Shown: in pieces, positions 7,886 through 16,923 of the stretch | Position numbering within the stretch: position 1 is the first letter of the stretch | How the letters are laid out: every line of letters starts with the position of its first letter | Assembly (NCBI RefSeq): GCF_016755875.1 | Contig: NZ_BNED01000005.1 | Coordinates: forward strand, 8,011,501-8,075,500 | From: Streptomyces spororaveus | GTDB lineage: Bacteria; Actinomycetota; Actinomycetes; Streptomycetales; Streptomycetaceae | Reading direction: 5' to 3' | Length of the DNA stretch: 64,000 nucleotides | The notes under the pieces: model-generated | What the model was told of the DNA's origin: nothing | Seen by the model: only the letters and a program-made list of their open reading frames with translations | The model's database searches: none | Position numbers and translations under genes: made by a program

Positions 7886-10559
7886 GGCAGCCACCCGGCC
7901 CCCCTCTCCGGCCAAGGGGCTGCCCCCGAGCCCTGACCCCCTCGAACCGTTGCCGCTCCTGAGGCGCGAACTCGGCACCGGGCCGAGCGGACTCTCCGCA
8001 CGCGAGGCGGCCCGCCGCCTCGCCGTCTACGGCCCCAACGAGGTCCGCCGCAAGACCCGTACTTCCCTGGGCCGCGAACTCGTCCGCCAGCTCGTCCACC
8101 CGCTGGCCGTGCTGCTCTGGGCGGCTGCCGCACTGGCCTTCGTGGCGGACATAGCAGTCCTCGGCTGGGCCATCGTCGCCGTGGTCATGGTCAACGCCGC
8201 CTTCGCGCTCCTGCAGGAGCGCCAGGCGGAGCAGGCCGTGGAGACCCTGGCCCGATATCTGCCCGAGCACGCATGGGTGATCCGCGACGGCCAACCGTCG
8301 GCCGTCGAGTCGCGCGAGCTCGTGCCGGGCGACCTCATCGTCCTCGAAGAGGGCGCCAAGGTCCCCGCCGACGCACGCCTGACCGACGGCGGCATCGAGG
8401 TCGACCTGTCGATGCTGACAGGGGAGTCCGCTCCGGCCGAACGCGTTGCCGGCCCCGGTCTCGCAGGGGCTCCGCTGCTCCAGGAGCCGAACCTCGTCTT
8501 CAGCGGTACCACCTGCACCGAGGGCCAGGCCCAGGCGATCGTGTTCGCCACGGGCGACCACACCGAACTCGGACGGATCGCGGCACTCAGCCAGCGCACC
8601 CAGCGCGACCCCAGCCCCTTGGAGCGGCAGGTCAAGAAGGTCGCCTGGCTGATCGCCGCCGTCGCGGTCGCCATGGGCGCGGTGTTCCTCGTGGCAGGCG
8701 TGGCCGTAGGACTCCCGCTGACCGACTCACTGATCTTCGCCATCGGCCTGCTGGTCGCCAACGTCCCCGAGGGCCTGCTGCCGATCATCACCCTCGCCCT
8801 CGCCGTCGGGGTACGGGCCCTCGCCCGCCAAGGGGCTGTGGTCAAGCGGCTCAGCGCCGTGGAAACTCTCGGGTCCACCAACGTGATCTGCACCGACAAG
8901 ACCGGCACCCTCACCCGGAACCGCATGCGGCTCCAGACCGTATGGACACCTGAACACGGCACGAGCACCGGCCCCTGGACAGACGAACTCGCCCGGACAG
9001 GCGCGCTGTGCACCACGGTCACGCGGGACGCCGAAGGCCAGCTGCACGGCGACCCGACCGAGATCGCCCTGGTCGAAGGAGCCGGCGCCCACGGCGCCCC
9101 CGTCGACCTGGTCCGCAGGGACGCCGACCGCCGGGCCGTCTTCCGTTTCGACCCGCGGCTGCGCCTGATGTCGGTCGTTCAGGAGGAACCGGACGGCGCC
9201 CACGTCATCGTCAAGGGCGCGCCGGAGGCGGTGGTGAGCGCCCTTGACGGCGGTGACCCCACTGCCGCGCTCGCCGCCGCGGACCGGCTCGCCCACGACG
9301 GTATGCGAGTCCTGGCCGTCGCCATGCGCGACCTGCCGAAGGGGGCCGCGACGCCGGCGCGGCGCCACGACGCGGAGAGCGGTCTGCGCCTTCTGGGGCT
9401 CGTCGGCCTGTACGACCCCCCGCGGCCCGAGGTCGCCGAAGCCGTCCGCCGCTGCCACGACGCGGGCGTCCGGGTCCATATCGTCACCGGTGACAACGGC
9501 GCCACCGCGGCCGCTGTCGCGCGGGAGGTCGGGATCGGAGTACCACGCCTCACGGTGGTGGCCCAGTCCGAGACGGTGGGCGACCAAGAGCTCGACCAGC
9601 TCCTGGCACACGGCGACACCGAGGTCGTTTTCGCCCGCTCCTCACCGGAGACCAAGCTGCACGTGGCCGACACCCTGCGCGCCCACGGGCAGATCGTGGC
9701 CATGACCGGCGACGGCGTCAACGACGCCCCGGCACTTCACCGTGCGCACATCGGGGTCGCGATGGGCAGGTCCGGCACGGACGTGGCACGCGAAGCGTCC
9801 ACGATGGTGCTGACCGACGACAACTTCGCCACCATCGTCGCCGCCATCGAATCCGGGCGCCGCGTCTACGACAACGTCCGCAAGTTCATCGTCTACATCT
9901 TCGCCCACGCCACCCCCGAGGTCGTTCCCTTCCTGGTGTTCGCACTTTCGGCCGGTACCGTCCCCCTGCCGCTGACCGTCCTGCAGATCCTCGCCATCGA
10001 CCTCGGCACCGAGACCCTCCCCGCCCTCGCCCTCGGCCGGGAACGGGCCGAGCCGGGCGTCATGAGCCGTCCGCCGCGACCGAGCTCGCAGGGAGTCATC
10101 TCCCGCGACATGCTCATCCGGAGCTGGGGATGGCTCGGCACGGTGTCCGCCGCCCTGGTCATGACCGCGTTCTTCTACGTGCTGTGGCGGGCGGGCTGGC
10201 ACCCCGGCGACCCCACCGGCCCCGGCACGCCCCTCCACCACGCGTACGTCACCGCGACCACCGCCACGTTCGCCGGCATCGTCACCTGCCAGGTCGGCAC
10301 GGCGATGGCCGCACGCACCGACCACGCCGCTCTGCGCGAAATCGGCCTGTTCTCCAACCACCTGCTTCTCGCCGGCATCGCCTTCGAGCTGGTTTTCACC
10401 GCGGCACTCGTCTACGCGCCGCCGCTGCAAGACCTGTTCGGCACTGCAGCCCTGTCCCTCGACGTCGTCGCGCTCATCGCCACCTTCCCCGTTCTCGTGT
10501 GGGGCACCGACGAACTCCGGCGCTGGGCCCGGCGTACTCGCCGAAGCACGAATGCCTGA
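7878..10559 (+). CDS. cation-transporting P2-type ATPase (CtpF-like)
   Basis: Integral-membrane ion pump, 893 residues from ATG 7878 (ribosome site AGGAG). Domains in order: N-terminal cation ATPase domain ([19 protein letters not shown]); actuator domain with LTGES; four N-terminal helices; phosphorylation motif CTDKTGTLT near residue 337, whose Asp is phosphorylated; nucleotide-binding domain with VKGAPEAV; hinge TGDGVNDAP near 615; six C-terminal helices including ATPEVVPF. It resembles the Ca2+/Na+-type P2 ATPases and mycobacterial CtpF (Rv1997, DosR regulon). The transported ion cannot be read from sequence. It overlaps the Rv1733c-like gene by 8 bp. A deleted paralogue lies at 12768-13057. 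Confidence 0.92.
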   Translation: MTEAATRPPSPAKGLPPSPDPLEPLPLLRRELGTGPSGLSAREAARRLAVYGPNEVRRKTRTSLGRELVRQLVHPLAVLLWAAAALAFVADIAVLGWAIVAVVMVNAAFALLQERQAEQAVETLARYLPEHAWVIRDGQPSAVESRELVPGDLIVLEEGAKVPADARLTDGGIEVDLSMLTGESAPAERVAGPGLAGAPLLQEPNLVFSGTTCTEGQAQAIVFATGDHTELGRIAALSQRTQRDPSPLERQVKKVAWLIAAVAVAMGAVFLVAGVAVGLPLTDSLIFAIGLLVANVPEGLLPIITLALAVGVRALARQGAVVKRLSAVETLGSTNVICTDKTGTLTRNRMRLQTVWTPEHGTSTGPWTDELARTGALCTTVTRDAEGQLHGDPTEIALVEGAGAHGAPVDLVRRDADRRAVFRFDPRLRLMSVVQEEPDGAHVIVKGAPEAVVSALDGGDPTAALAAADRLAHDGMRVLAVAMRDLPKGAATPARRHDAESGLRLLGLVGLYDPPRPEVAEAVRRCHDAGVRVHIVTGDNGATAAAVAREVGIGVPRLTVVAQSETVGDQELDQLLAHGDTEVVFARSSPETKLHVADTLRAHGQIVAMTGDGVNDAPALHRAHIGVAMGRSGTDVAREASTMVLTDDNFATIVAAIESGRRVYDNVRKFIVYIFAHATPEVVPFLVFALSAGTVPLPLTVLQILAIDLGTETLPALALGRERAEPGVMSRPPRPSSQGVISRDMLIRSWGWLGTVSAALVMTAFFYVLWRAGWHPGDPTGPGTPLHHAYVTATTATFAGIVTCQVGTAMAARTDHAALREIGLFSNHLLLAGIAFELVFTAALVYAPPLQDLFGTAALSLDVVALIATFPVLVWGTDELRRWARRTRRSTNA

Positions 10560-10577
10560 ACCCGTCCGGAGGCTCCC

Positions 10578-10877
10578 ATGCCACACACAGCCGAATGGAA
10601 GGTCCGTCTCTACCTCTTCGAGGAGGACCACACGACGAAGGCACGCCTGGAACTCGACACGGGCACGAACCGGCTCACGGGCCACGGCACCGCCCGCTGC
10701 GCACCCCAGGACAACGACGTTCCGGAGATCGGCGACGAACTCGCCGTCGCTCGCGCCATGGAGGATCTCGCCCTGCAGATGAAACGAGCCGCCTACGGCG
10801 ACATGCAGGCCGCCGGAGCGCCGTCCCTGCAGGAGTCCCTCAAGCCGTACAGCGGGTGGCTGGACACCACAGCGTGA
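10578..10877 (+). CDS. DUF1876 protein (Rv1738-like)
   Basis: 99-residue soluble protein. The DUF1876 signature is clear: WKVRLYLFEEDHTTKARLELDT at the start, LTGHGTARCAPQDNDVPEIGDELAVARAMEDLA in the centre, and an amphipathic C-terminal helix. Rv1738, one of the most strongly hypoxia-induced mycobacterial proteins and a DosR target, has this fold and has been compared structurally with ribosome hibernation factors. A role in translational silencing is therefore possible but unproven. It is the last gene of the hsp20-flavodoxin-Rv1733c-ATPase unit, 18 bp after the ATPase. Confidence 0.85.
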   Translation: MPHTAEWKVRLYLFEEDHTTKARLELDTGTNRLTGHGTARCAPQDNDVPEIGDELAVARAMEDLALQMKRAAYGDMQAAGAPSLQESLKPYSGWLDTTA

Positions 10878-10896
10878 CCACGAAGGAGGCCCGACC

Positions 10897-10932
10897 GGGA
10901 CCTTTGGCCCCCATGAAGGTCCTGAGCGGCCC
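10897..10932. promoter_or_regulatory. paired palindromic boxes upstream of the universal stress protein pair
   Basis: GGGACCTTTGGCCCC (from 10897) and GGTCCTGAGCGGCCC (10918-10932) are about 21 bp apart and end 68 bp before the ATG at 11001. Same box family as the other island promoters. Confidence 0.5.
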
Positions 10933-11000
10933 TCTTCCCACGGGGGCCTGCGGTGTCACTGTGAGGTCAGACCCTCACTGGCCCTGGGCGAGGAGGAATC

Positions 11001-11903
11001 ATGAAGCACACCGTCAGCGGTTCCGAACTCGGCTCCGTCGTCGTCGGCGTCGACGGCTCCGAGCCCGCCCGTCAGGCCGCGCTCTGGGCAGCGGGAGAGG
11101 CCGAACGCCGAGGGCGTCCGCTGCACATCGTGTACGGCGCCGACACGGACGGCCGGGCACTCTACGCATCTGTCGAGACCATCGAGCGCGTCCGTGTTGC
11201 CGGCCGCGGACTGCTCGACGAAATCGCTGCTGCGGTCAAGAAGCAGCACCCCGGCCTGGTCGCCACCACGGAATTCGGTCGTGGCGACCCCGTGGCCAGC
11301 CTGCACCGGGCAGCTGGTCGTCGCGGCACCATAGTGGTCGGTAACCGGGGGCTGGGCGGATTCAACTCCCTCTTGCTCGGATCCGTGGGCCTGAAGGTGG
11401 CGGCCGGTGCGAAGACGCCCGTCATCATCGTCAGGGGAACCGAAAGCGGCGCCGAGAGCGGGACGGTACTCGCCGGGGTCCGTGACGAGCGAGATCTGGA
11501 CTGCGTGCGTTACGCGGCGCGCGAGGCCGAGCTGCGCAAGGCCGAGCTGCGGCTGCTCCAGGTGTGGAACGTGCTCCAGTCCGTCGGCGACGTGATGACC
11601 ATGATGGACGACATCAAGGAGATCGCCGACGAGTACGTCCGGCAGCTGACCGCGCTGACGGAGCGAATCCGCCGGGAATTCCCAGACCTCAGCGTGCGGG
11701 CGGACGCCGAGAAGAGCGCGTCCGTCGCCGGTGTTCTCGTCGAGGCTTCCCGACACGCCGACCTGCTGGTCATGGGCGGTCGCCGGGCGTCCGCATACCT
11801 GGGACCCACCCTCGGGCGGCACACCCACAGCCTCGTACACCACTCGCACTGCCCTGTGCTGCTCATCCCGCGCCACCCGGACGAGCATGGGAGTGGATCG
11901 TGA
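11001..11903 (+). CDS. universal stress protein, two tandem UspA domains (copy 1 of a duplicated pair)
   Basis: 300 residues, two Usp domains. Domain 1 opens SVVVGVDGSEPARQAALWAAGEAERRG and has a nucleotide-binding-type loop VVGNRGLGGFNSLLLGSVGLKV near residue 115 (G-x2-G-x9-G-S pattern). Domain 2 ends LLVMGGRRASAYLGPTLGRHTHSLVHHSHCPVLLIPR, a weaker version of the loop. Ribosome site GAGGAGG precedes ATG 11001. The stop overlaps the next Usp gene. This gene and its neighbour have near-copies at 41436-43195. Mycobacterial double-Usp proteins of the DosR regulon (Rv2005c, Rv2623) bind ATP and slow growth. That role is inferred here. Confidence 0.9.
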   Translation: MKHTVSGSELGSVVVGVDGSEPARQAALWAAGEAERRGRPLHIVYGADTDGRALYASVETIERVRVAGRGLLDEIAAAVKKQHPGLVATTEFGRGDPVASLHRAAGRRGTIVVGNRGLGGFNSLLLGSVGLKVAAGAKTPVIIVRGTESGAESGTVLAGVRDERDLDCVRYAAREAELRKAELRLLQVWNVLQSVGDVMTMMDDIKEIADEYVRQLTALTERIRREFPDLSVRADAEKSASVAGVLVEASRHADLLVMGGRRASAYLGPTLGRHTHSLVHHSHCPVLLIPRHPDEHGSGS

Positions 11904-12760
11904 TGGCCACCGCCGAACGCCGCGAGATCGTCGTAGGCATCGACCCGGCCAGGGACTGGCACTTGCCCCTTGCCTGGGCGTCGGACGAGGCCCACCGTCG
12001 TGGGATCGGGCTCCGACTCGTCGTGGCCGTGCCTCCGCCGCAGCGTACGCGGCAGGTTGATGACACACCCCGCATGACGGCTCTGCGCCAGGCGGGCTCT
12101 GAAGCCCTCGCGGCAGGTTACGACTGGGCGCGGGAACGACACCTGGGGCTCGACGCGGCCACCGATCTGATCGAAGGATTCCCCGTTCCCGCCATCGGAC
12201 GCCTGTCTCACCAGGCCCGCATGCTCGTGCTCGGATCCCGTCACCTGAGCCGGACCGCGGAACTCTTCAGCGCCGGTTCCACGGTGGTCCCGGTCGTGGC
12301 ACAGGCGCACTGCCCCGTCGCCGTGGTGGGAAACCCCGAGCACATCACCCAGGAGTCGCCCTACCTGGTCGTCGGCATCGACGGCAGTGAGTCCTCGAAG
12401 GCGGCGCTGGCGCTCGCCTTCGAGGAAGCCGACCTGCGAGGCGCCGCGCTGCGTGCCATCGCGGTGTGGCAGCCGCCGGTCTTCCTGCTCCACGATGAGG
12501 AGGTCGCACTGCAGGCTCAGCGGCGGATGCTGGCCGAGACCACGGCCGGCTGGTCGCAGAAGTACCCGGACGTGGTGCTTTCCCACGAGGTCCCGATCGG
12601 GCACCCGGTGGAAGAGCTCGCGGAGGCTGCCGAGCACGCGCTGGCCGTGGTGGTGGGCCGCCGCGGACGAGGAGGCTACTCCGGCATGCGCCTTGGTTCC
12701 GTGGTCCACGGACTGCTGCACCGGGCGTTCTGCCCGGTGATCACGGTTCCGGCCGAATAG
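11903..12760 (+). CDS. universal stress protein, two UspA domains (copy 1, partner gene)
   Basis: 285 residues from ATG 11903, which overlaps the preceding stop (TGATG). Domain 1 opens EIVVGIDPARDWHLPLAWASDEAHRRG and has LVLGSRHLSRTAELFSAGSTVVPV, where the glycine loop is degenerate. Domain 2 opens YLVVGIDGSESSKAALALAFEEADLRG and closes VVVGRRGRGGYSGMRLGSVVHGLLHRAFCPVITVP, a canonical G-x2-G-x9-G-S ATP-binding loop. Domain 1 is therefore probably the non-binding half. The paralogue at 42335-43195 has the same organisation. Co-translated with the upstream Usp, so the two may form a heteromeric pair. Confidence 0.9.
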   Translation: MATAERREIVVGIDPARDWHLPLAWASDEAHRRGIGLRLVVAVPPPQRTRQVDDTPRMTALRQAGSEALAAGYDWARERHLGLDAATDLIEGFPVPAIGRLSHQARMLVLGSRHLSRTAELFSAGSTVVPVVAQAHCPVAVVGNPEHITQESPYLVVGIDGSESSKAALALAFEEADLRGAALRAIAVWQPPVFLLHDEEVALQAQRRMLAETTAGWSQKYPDVVLSHEVPIGHPVEELAEAAEHALAVVVGRRGRGGYSGMRLGSVVHGLLHRAFCPVITVPAE

Positions 12761-12767
12761 GACCACC

Positions 12768-13057
12768 ATGGCCATGACCCCGGCCACCGCAGAGGTACCG
12801 GTACGCGCGCCTGGCGGGCTCACCGACATCGAGGCGGAACGCCGACTGGCCGAGCACGGCCGCAATGAGACCGCCCCGGCGACGCCCTGGCCGGCGAGGG
12901 TGCTGGCCCAGGGCGGCAGCGCTTCGACCTTCCGCCGCTCCAGTCGGTTCTGGAGACCGAACCACTGGGAGGGCCGGGCGTTGCCCTGGCGTCAGCCGCC
13001 CTCACCAGTGGCTTCGCGGCGGCCCAACTCGCACGGCACGCATTCCGAAGGAGATGA
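12768..13057 (+). pseudogene. P-type ATPase remnant: start and end joined, middle deleted
   Basis: From ATG 12768 the text begins like a P2-ATPase N-terminus (GLTDIEAERRLAEHGRNETAPATPWPARVLAQ). Within about 50 codons the similarity jumps, in another frame, to the extreme C-terminus of the same family (LPPLQSVLETEPLG, then FAAAQLARHAFRRR), ending at TGA 13055-13057. Everything between, including the phosphorylation and nucleotide domains, is gone (roughly 800 codons judged from the intact paralogue at 7878). The natural stop still overlaps the start region of the DUF1918 gene. It appears to have been the third gene after the Usp pair. Confidence 0.75.
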
Positions 13058-13062
13058 TGGTT

Positions 13063-13293
13063 ATGGAGACGCGCACGTCCGAGCACGGACCCCACGCTCG
13101 CGTCGGTGACGAGATTGTGGTGGGCGGGCCGACGGTGGGCAAAGCGGGTCGCGACGGCGAAGTCGTCGGTCTGCACCACGACGACGGCACTCCGCCCTAC
13201 GACGTCCGCTGGTCGGACACCGGCAGGACCACCCTCTTCTTCCCGGGACCGGACGCACACATTCGGCATCTCGGCGCGGACGACTCCGGATGA
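13063..13293 (+). CDS. DUF1918 protein
   Basis: 76-residue soluble protein. The DUF1918 core is complete: ARVGDEIVVGGPTVGKAGRDGEVVGLHHDDGTPPYDVRWSDTGRTTLFFPGPDAHI, a small SH3-like beta barrel in known members. Start choice is between ATG 13054, 13057 and 13063; GAAGGAG ends at 13053, giving the best spacing for 13063. The start overlaps the stop of the ATPase remnant, suggesting former translational coupling. The family is common in actinobacterial stress islands; its molecular role is unknown. Confidence 0.85.
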   Translation: METRTSEHGPHARVGDEIVVGGPTVGKAGRDGEVVGLHHDDGTPPYDVRWSDTGRTTLFFPGPDAHIRHLGADDSG

Positions 13294-13378
13294 TGCCTTC
13301 AGCCTGAGCGGGAAGGTGGGGGCAGGGATACGGTGAAGAGGCAGGCCGAACTCCCCCGGGGCGCCGCTGGAGGTACGC

Positions 13379-15130
13379 ATGGGCGGGGACGAGCTGGGTC
13401 CCGTGCGTCCTGGGCTTCCGCGGCTCCGGCTGGACGAACTGCTCGAGGAGCTCCAGGTCCGTATCGACGAGGTGCGCGGCACCCGGGACCGGCTGAACGG
13501 GCTCCTCGAGGCTGTGATGTCCGTCGGTCGGGAGCTCGATCTGCCACAGGTTCTGAGGGGCATCGTCGAAGCGGCTGTCGTCCTGGTGGACGCGGAGTAC
13601 GGAGCTCTGGGTGTCATCGGTGACGACCAGAAGCTCGCCCAGTTCCTTCCCGTCGGCATCAGCGACGAGCTCCGAGCCGAGATCGGAGACCTGCCCTCCG
13701 GCCACGGCATCCTCGGGCAGCTCATCCGGCACCCCGAGACGCTCCGGCTCTCCGAACTGTCCGATCACCCCGCCTCCTACGGCTTCCCTCCCCACCACCC
13801 CCCGATGCACTCCTTCCTCGGTGTCCCCATTCGGGTCCGCGAGGACGTCTTCGGCAACCTCTACATGACCGAGAAGCGGGGTGGTATCGACTTCGACGAG
13901 GAGGACGAGGCGGTCCTGTCCACGCTGGCGGTGGCGGCCGGCATCGCCATCGAGAACGCCCGCCTCTTCGAAGAGGTACGCCTCCGGGAGCGCTGGCTGG
14001 CCGCCAGCTCCGACTTCACCAGTGCTCTGCTCTCCGGCTCGGCCGAGACGGAGGTGCTGGAGGGGATGCTGGAGCGAGCCCGCGACATCACGGGCGCCGA
14101 CATCGGTGTGTTCTACCTCGTGGGCCAGAGCGGGGAGCTGCGCGGCTCGCTGGCCCTGGGGGAGGGCGCCGAGGCACATCGCGGCATCGTGCTGCCCAGC
14201 AGCGAAGGCACCATGGCCGCCGCTGCCCTCGGCGAGGAGGACGGACTGATCACCGTGGCCGACGTCGGGGCCGACGACCGGGTCACCGTGCAGCCGGAAC
14301 GGTGGAAGGGTTTCGGCCCCGCCGTCGCCGTCACGTTCGGCACCAAGGAGAAGCTGAGCGGCGTCCTCATCCTGGCCCGCAGGCGCGGCCGCCCGGCGTT
14401 CGCCCGCGCCGAGATCGCAGCCCTGCCCGGCTTCGCCGGCCAGGCCGCCGTGGCCCTGGAGCTCGCCGACCGGCGCCGGGACGCCGAGCAGATGAGCATG
14501 CTGGAGGATCACGACCGCATTGCCCGTGACCTGCACGATCTCGCCATCCAGCGCCTCTTCGCCGCAGGTATGACCCTGCAGAGCGCGCAACCCTTCGTCG
14601 AGCATCCCGAGGCTTCGGAACGACTCGCCCGGGCGATCGACGACCTGGATGCCACCATCAAGATCATTCGGTCGACGATCTTCGGGCTCCGTGAACACGA
14701 AGTATCCGGAGTGCCGCCGAAGCTGCGGCTCCGTGCCGTTCAGGCCATTGAGGAGGCCGCCCAGGTACTCGGTTTCGCCCCGGCCCTGCGGATGGAGGGC
14801 CTGATCGACACCGACGTACCCGCCGAGACCGCGGACGAGGCACTCGCCGTGGTCGGGGAGGCGCTCACCAACGTCGCCCGGCACGCGAGGGCAAGCCAAG
14901 CGGAAGTGTCCATCGCAGCCGTCGAGGGCGTACTGACCGTACTGGTCATCGACGACGGAGTGGGAATGGCGGAGGGAGGTCGTCGCAGCGGGCTGCGTAA
15001 TCTCAGTGAACGGGCCGAACGCCTGGGTGGTGAACTCTCCGTTTCGGCGCGCGGGCCGACCGGGCAGGGCACAAAGCTGGAATGGCGGGTCCCACTGGGC
15101 GGTGGAGGCCACTGCCCACCCTCCAGGTGA
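13379..15130 (+). CDS. GAF-GAF histidine kinase, DevS/DosT/OsdK-like oxygen or redox sensor
   Basis: 583-residue soluble sensor kinase. GAF domain 1 (about residues 55-200) contains SDHPASYGFPPHHPPMHSFLGVPIRVREDVFGNLYMTEK, nearly the DosS text around its heme-ligand histidine, so heme binding is likely. GAF domain 2 covers about 215-365. The dimerisation/phosphoacceptor box is HDRIARDLHDLAIQRLFAAGMTLQSA, with the phosphorylated His in RDLHD. The HATPase domain has DEALAVVGEALTNVARHA (N box) and VLVIDDGVGM (G box). Ribosome site GGAGGT precedes ATG 13379. It converges on the response-regulator gene, with 17 bp between the stops. OsdK of S. coelicolor and DosS of M. tuberculosis are the closest described types. 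Confidence 0.92.
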   Translation: MGGDELGPVRPGLPRLRLDELLEELQVRIDEVRGTRDRLNGLLEAVMSVGRELDLPQVLRGIVEAAVVLVDAEYGALGVIGDDQKLAQFLPVGISDELRAEIGDLPSGHGILGQLIRHPETLRLSELSDHPASYGFPPHHPPMHSFLGVPIRVREDVFGNLYMTEKRGGIDFDEEDEAVLSTLAVAAGIAIENARLFEEVRLRERWLAASSDFTSALLSGSAETEVLEGMLERARDITGADIGVFYLVGQSGELRGSLALGEGAEAHRGIVLPSSEGTMAAAALGEEDGLITVADVGADDRVTVQPERWKGFGPAVAVTFGTKEKLSGVLILARRRGRPAFARAEIAALPGFAGQAAVALELADRRRDAEQMSMLEDHDRIARDLHDLAIQRLFAAGMTLQSAQPFVEHPEASERLARAIDDLDATIKIIRSTIFGLREHEVSGVPPKLRLRAVQAIEEAAQVLGFAPALRMEGLIDTDVPAETADEALAVVGEALTNVARHARASQAEVSIAAVEGVLTVLVIDDGVGMAEGGRRSGLRNLSERAERLGGELSVSARGPTGQGTKLEWRVPLGGGGHCPPSR

Positions 15131-15147
15131 GCACGCCCCGTAGTCAC

Positions 15148-15852
15148 TCAGCTCCGGCCCTTGCCGCGCTCCGGCTCGTGTTCATGGACCTGCGTGGCGA
15201 TGACAGCGGCCTGCACCCGGCGCTCCACCCCCAGCTTGCCCAGCAGCCTTGAGATGTGGTTCTTGACCGTCTTCTCGGACAGGTACAGCCGCTTGGCGAT
15301 CTGCGCGTTGGTGAGGCCCTCGCCGATCAGTTCGAGTACGGAACGCTCCCGCTCGGAGAGAGCGGCCAGCCGATCGTCATCCGGAGCCTTGACGGCCTCC
15401 GGGTCCCGCAGGGAGTGCATGAGGCGGGCGGTCGTCGCCGGGTCCAGCATCGACTGCCCGGTCGCCACCGTCCGTACGGCCGAGACGAGGTCGGACCCCT
15501 TGATCTGCTTGAGGACGTAGCCGGCCGCACCAGCCATGATCGCGTCGAGCAGCGCGTCCTCGTCATCGAACGAGGTCAGCATCAAGCAGGCGAGTTCCGG
15601 CATGCGCGAGCGCAGCTCGCGGCACACGGTGATCCCGTCGCCGTCGGGCAGCCGGACGTCGAGTACGGCGACGTCCGGGCGCAGCGCCGGTCCGCGGGCC
15701 AGCGCCTGCTCGGCGGTGGCGGCCTCGCCGACGACCTCGATGTCCGGCTCCGCGTCCAGCAGGTCGTACAGGCCGCGGCGTACGACCTCGTGGTCGTCCA
15801 AGAGGAAGACCCGGACGGTTCCCTCGTAGGAGGCTGCCGGTACGTCGGACAT
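15148..15852 (-). CDS. LuxR/NarL-family response regulator, DevR (DosR)/OsdR-like
   Basis: 234-residue DNA-binding regulator. The receiver domain has [13 protein letters not shown] at the start, the phosphoacceptor Asp in [14 protein letters not shown] near residue 64, [26 protein letters not shown] with the conserved Thr/Ser and Lys. The C-terminal LuxR HTH is [48 protein letters not shown]. The [22 protein letters not shown] and EKTVKNH blocks are typical of DevR. The DNA-recognition helix matches DevR closely enough to predict GGGACT/AGTCCC-like targets, which is the style of the repeated boxes. The gene faces its presumed kinase rather than following it. A GTATG/CATAC repeat lies upstream. 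Confidence 0.92.
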   Translation of the reverse strand: MSDVPAASYEGTVRVFLLDDHEVVRRGLYDLLDAEPDIEVVGEAATAEQALARGPALRPDVAVLDVRLPDGDGITVCRELRSRMPELACLMLTSFDDEDALLDAIMAGAAGYVLKQIKGSDLVSAVRTVATGQSMLDPATTARLMHSLRDPEAVKAPDDDRLAALSERERSVLELIGEGLTNAQIAKRLYLSEKTVKNHISRLLGKLGVERRVQAAVIATQVHEHEPERGKGRS

Positions 15853-15878
15853 GTACGCCCCTGTGATCGATCCGCATT

Positions 15879-15891
15879 GTATGTTTCATAC
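15879..15891. promoter_or_regulatory. inverted repeat upstream of the response regulator
   Basis: GTATGTTTCATAC, two 5-bp arms around TTT, about 27 bp before the regulator start, in an AT-richer patch than its surroundings. It may overlap the promoter and act as an operator for a factor other than DevR, since it does not resemble the GGGnCC boxes. Confidence 0.35.
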
Positions 15892-15959
15892 GAATTGTCT
15901 CAGGGGATCAGGCGGACGCACCTGGGCGGCGCCCCCGGGTTCCGGGGCGGTAAGAGGCC

Positions 15960-16604
15960 TCAGGAGGCCCCGGTGGGCTGCCCTTCCAGTTCCATCCGCA
16001 CGTCCACCACGCCTTCCACGGCACGGACCGCACGGGCCATCAGCGGCACCAGTGCGCGATCACGGAGCGATCCGCGCAAGGTGACGACGCCCTCCTTCAC
16101 CGACGCCTGCAGATGTACGGGAGGAGCGAGCCCGGCGAGAACCGAGTCGCGGATCTCCTCGCCGATCTCCTCGTCCGGTCGCAGAAACACCTTGAGCAGG
16201 TCGCTCCGGCTGACGACTCCCTCCAGCATCCCCACACCGTTCACCACGGGGAGGCGTTTCACGTGCTTTCGCGCCATGATCCGGGCAGCCTCGGCGAGTG
16301 TGGCGTCGGGGTGCACAGTCACGGCTGGGCTCGACATCAGTTCCTCGGCCAGCACACCCCCTGCCTTGGAAGCCTCTTCCAGCTGATCAGGAAGCACGGG
16401 GTCGTCCCGCCGGAACTCCTCCTTCGGCAGCAGGTCCGCCTCGGAGACCACTCCGACGACGCGCCCCTCGCCCTCCAGGACGGGAACAGCACTGACTTTC
16501 CACTGGTCCATCAGCTCGACGATCTCCTTGTAGGAAGCCTCGCGGCCGATGGCCACAGCCGTATGGGTCATGACGTCGCTGACGGTGTACCGGGACGCGG
16601 GCAT
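15960..16604 (-). CDS. CBS-pair plus BON domain protein
   Basis: 214 residues from ATG 16604, chosen for GAGGAG seven bases upstream; an earlier in-frame ATG at 16643 is less likely. CBS 1 covers VSDVMTHTAVAIGREASYKEIVELMDQWKVSAVPVLEGEGRVVGVVSEADLL. CBS 2 covers MSSPAVTVHPDATLAEAARIMARKHVKRLPVVNGVGMLEGVVSRSDLLKVFLRP. The C-terminal BON domain is IRDSVLAGLAP...VKEGVVTLRGSLRDRALVPLMARAVRAVEGVVDV. CBS pairs usually bind adenosyl ligands. BON domains contact membranes or other proteins. First of six such paralogues in the window. It may be driven divergently from the 16800-16845 boxes. Confidence 0.88.
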   Translation of the reverse strand: MPASRYTVSDVMTHTAVAIGREASYKEIVELMDQWKVSAVPVLEGEGRVVGVVSEADLLPKEEFRRDDPVLPDQLEEASKAGGVLAEELMSSPAVTVHPDATLAEAARIMARKHVKRLPVVNGVGMLEGVVSRSDLLKVFLRPDEEIGEEIRDSVLAGLAPPVHLQASVKEGVVTLRGSLRDRALVPLMARAVRAVEGVVDVRMELEGQPTGAS

Positions 16605-16799
16605 GACGGACTCCTCACTGCTGGCGGTTCGGGTGGCCGACACCGGCCGCCAGGGATAGCTACCACTGCCGTGCCCAGGGCGACGATGCCCGTTCGGACG
16701 ATCCAGTCCGCTCGGCCACCCCCGTAGGGGGAGTGGTCCTCATGGCAGCCTCCGGCCGACTCCGATTCAAGTCTGAGCGGCACTGCAGGTGCCGGGGAT

Positions 16800-16845
16800 G
16801 GGCCGACCGGCCCCCGATTCCGCAGGACAGGGGACCATTCGGCCC
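16800..16845. promoter_or_regulatory. paired palindromic boxes between a CBS-BON gene and a flavin split-barrel gene
   Basis: GGGCCGACCGGCCCC (from 16800) and GGGACCATTCGGCCC (16831-16845), centres about 31 bp apart (three helical turns). The second ends 78 bp before ATG 16924. The region also lies upstream of the leftward CBS-BON gene. Confidence 0.55.
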
Positions 16846-16923
16846 TGGCACGGCGTGCGAGACGGAAAAGACGCTGAGTGAAGCCGAGGCCGACAAGACA
16901 GGGCCGGAGCGGAGGGCCGCGTG

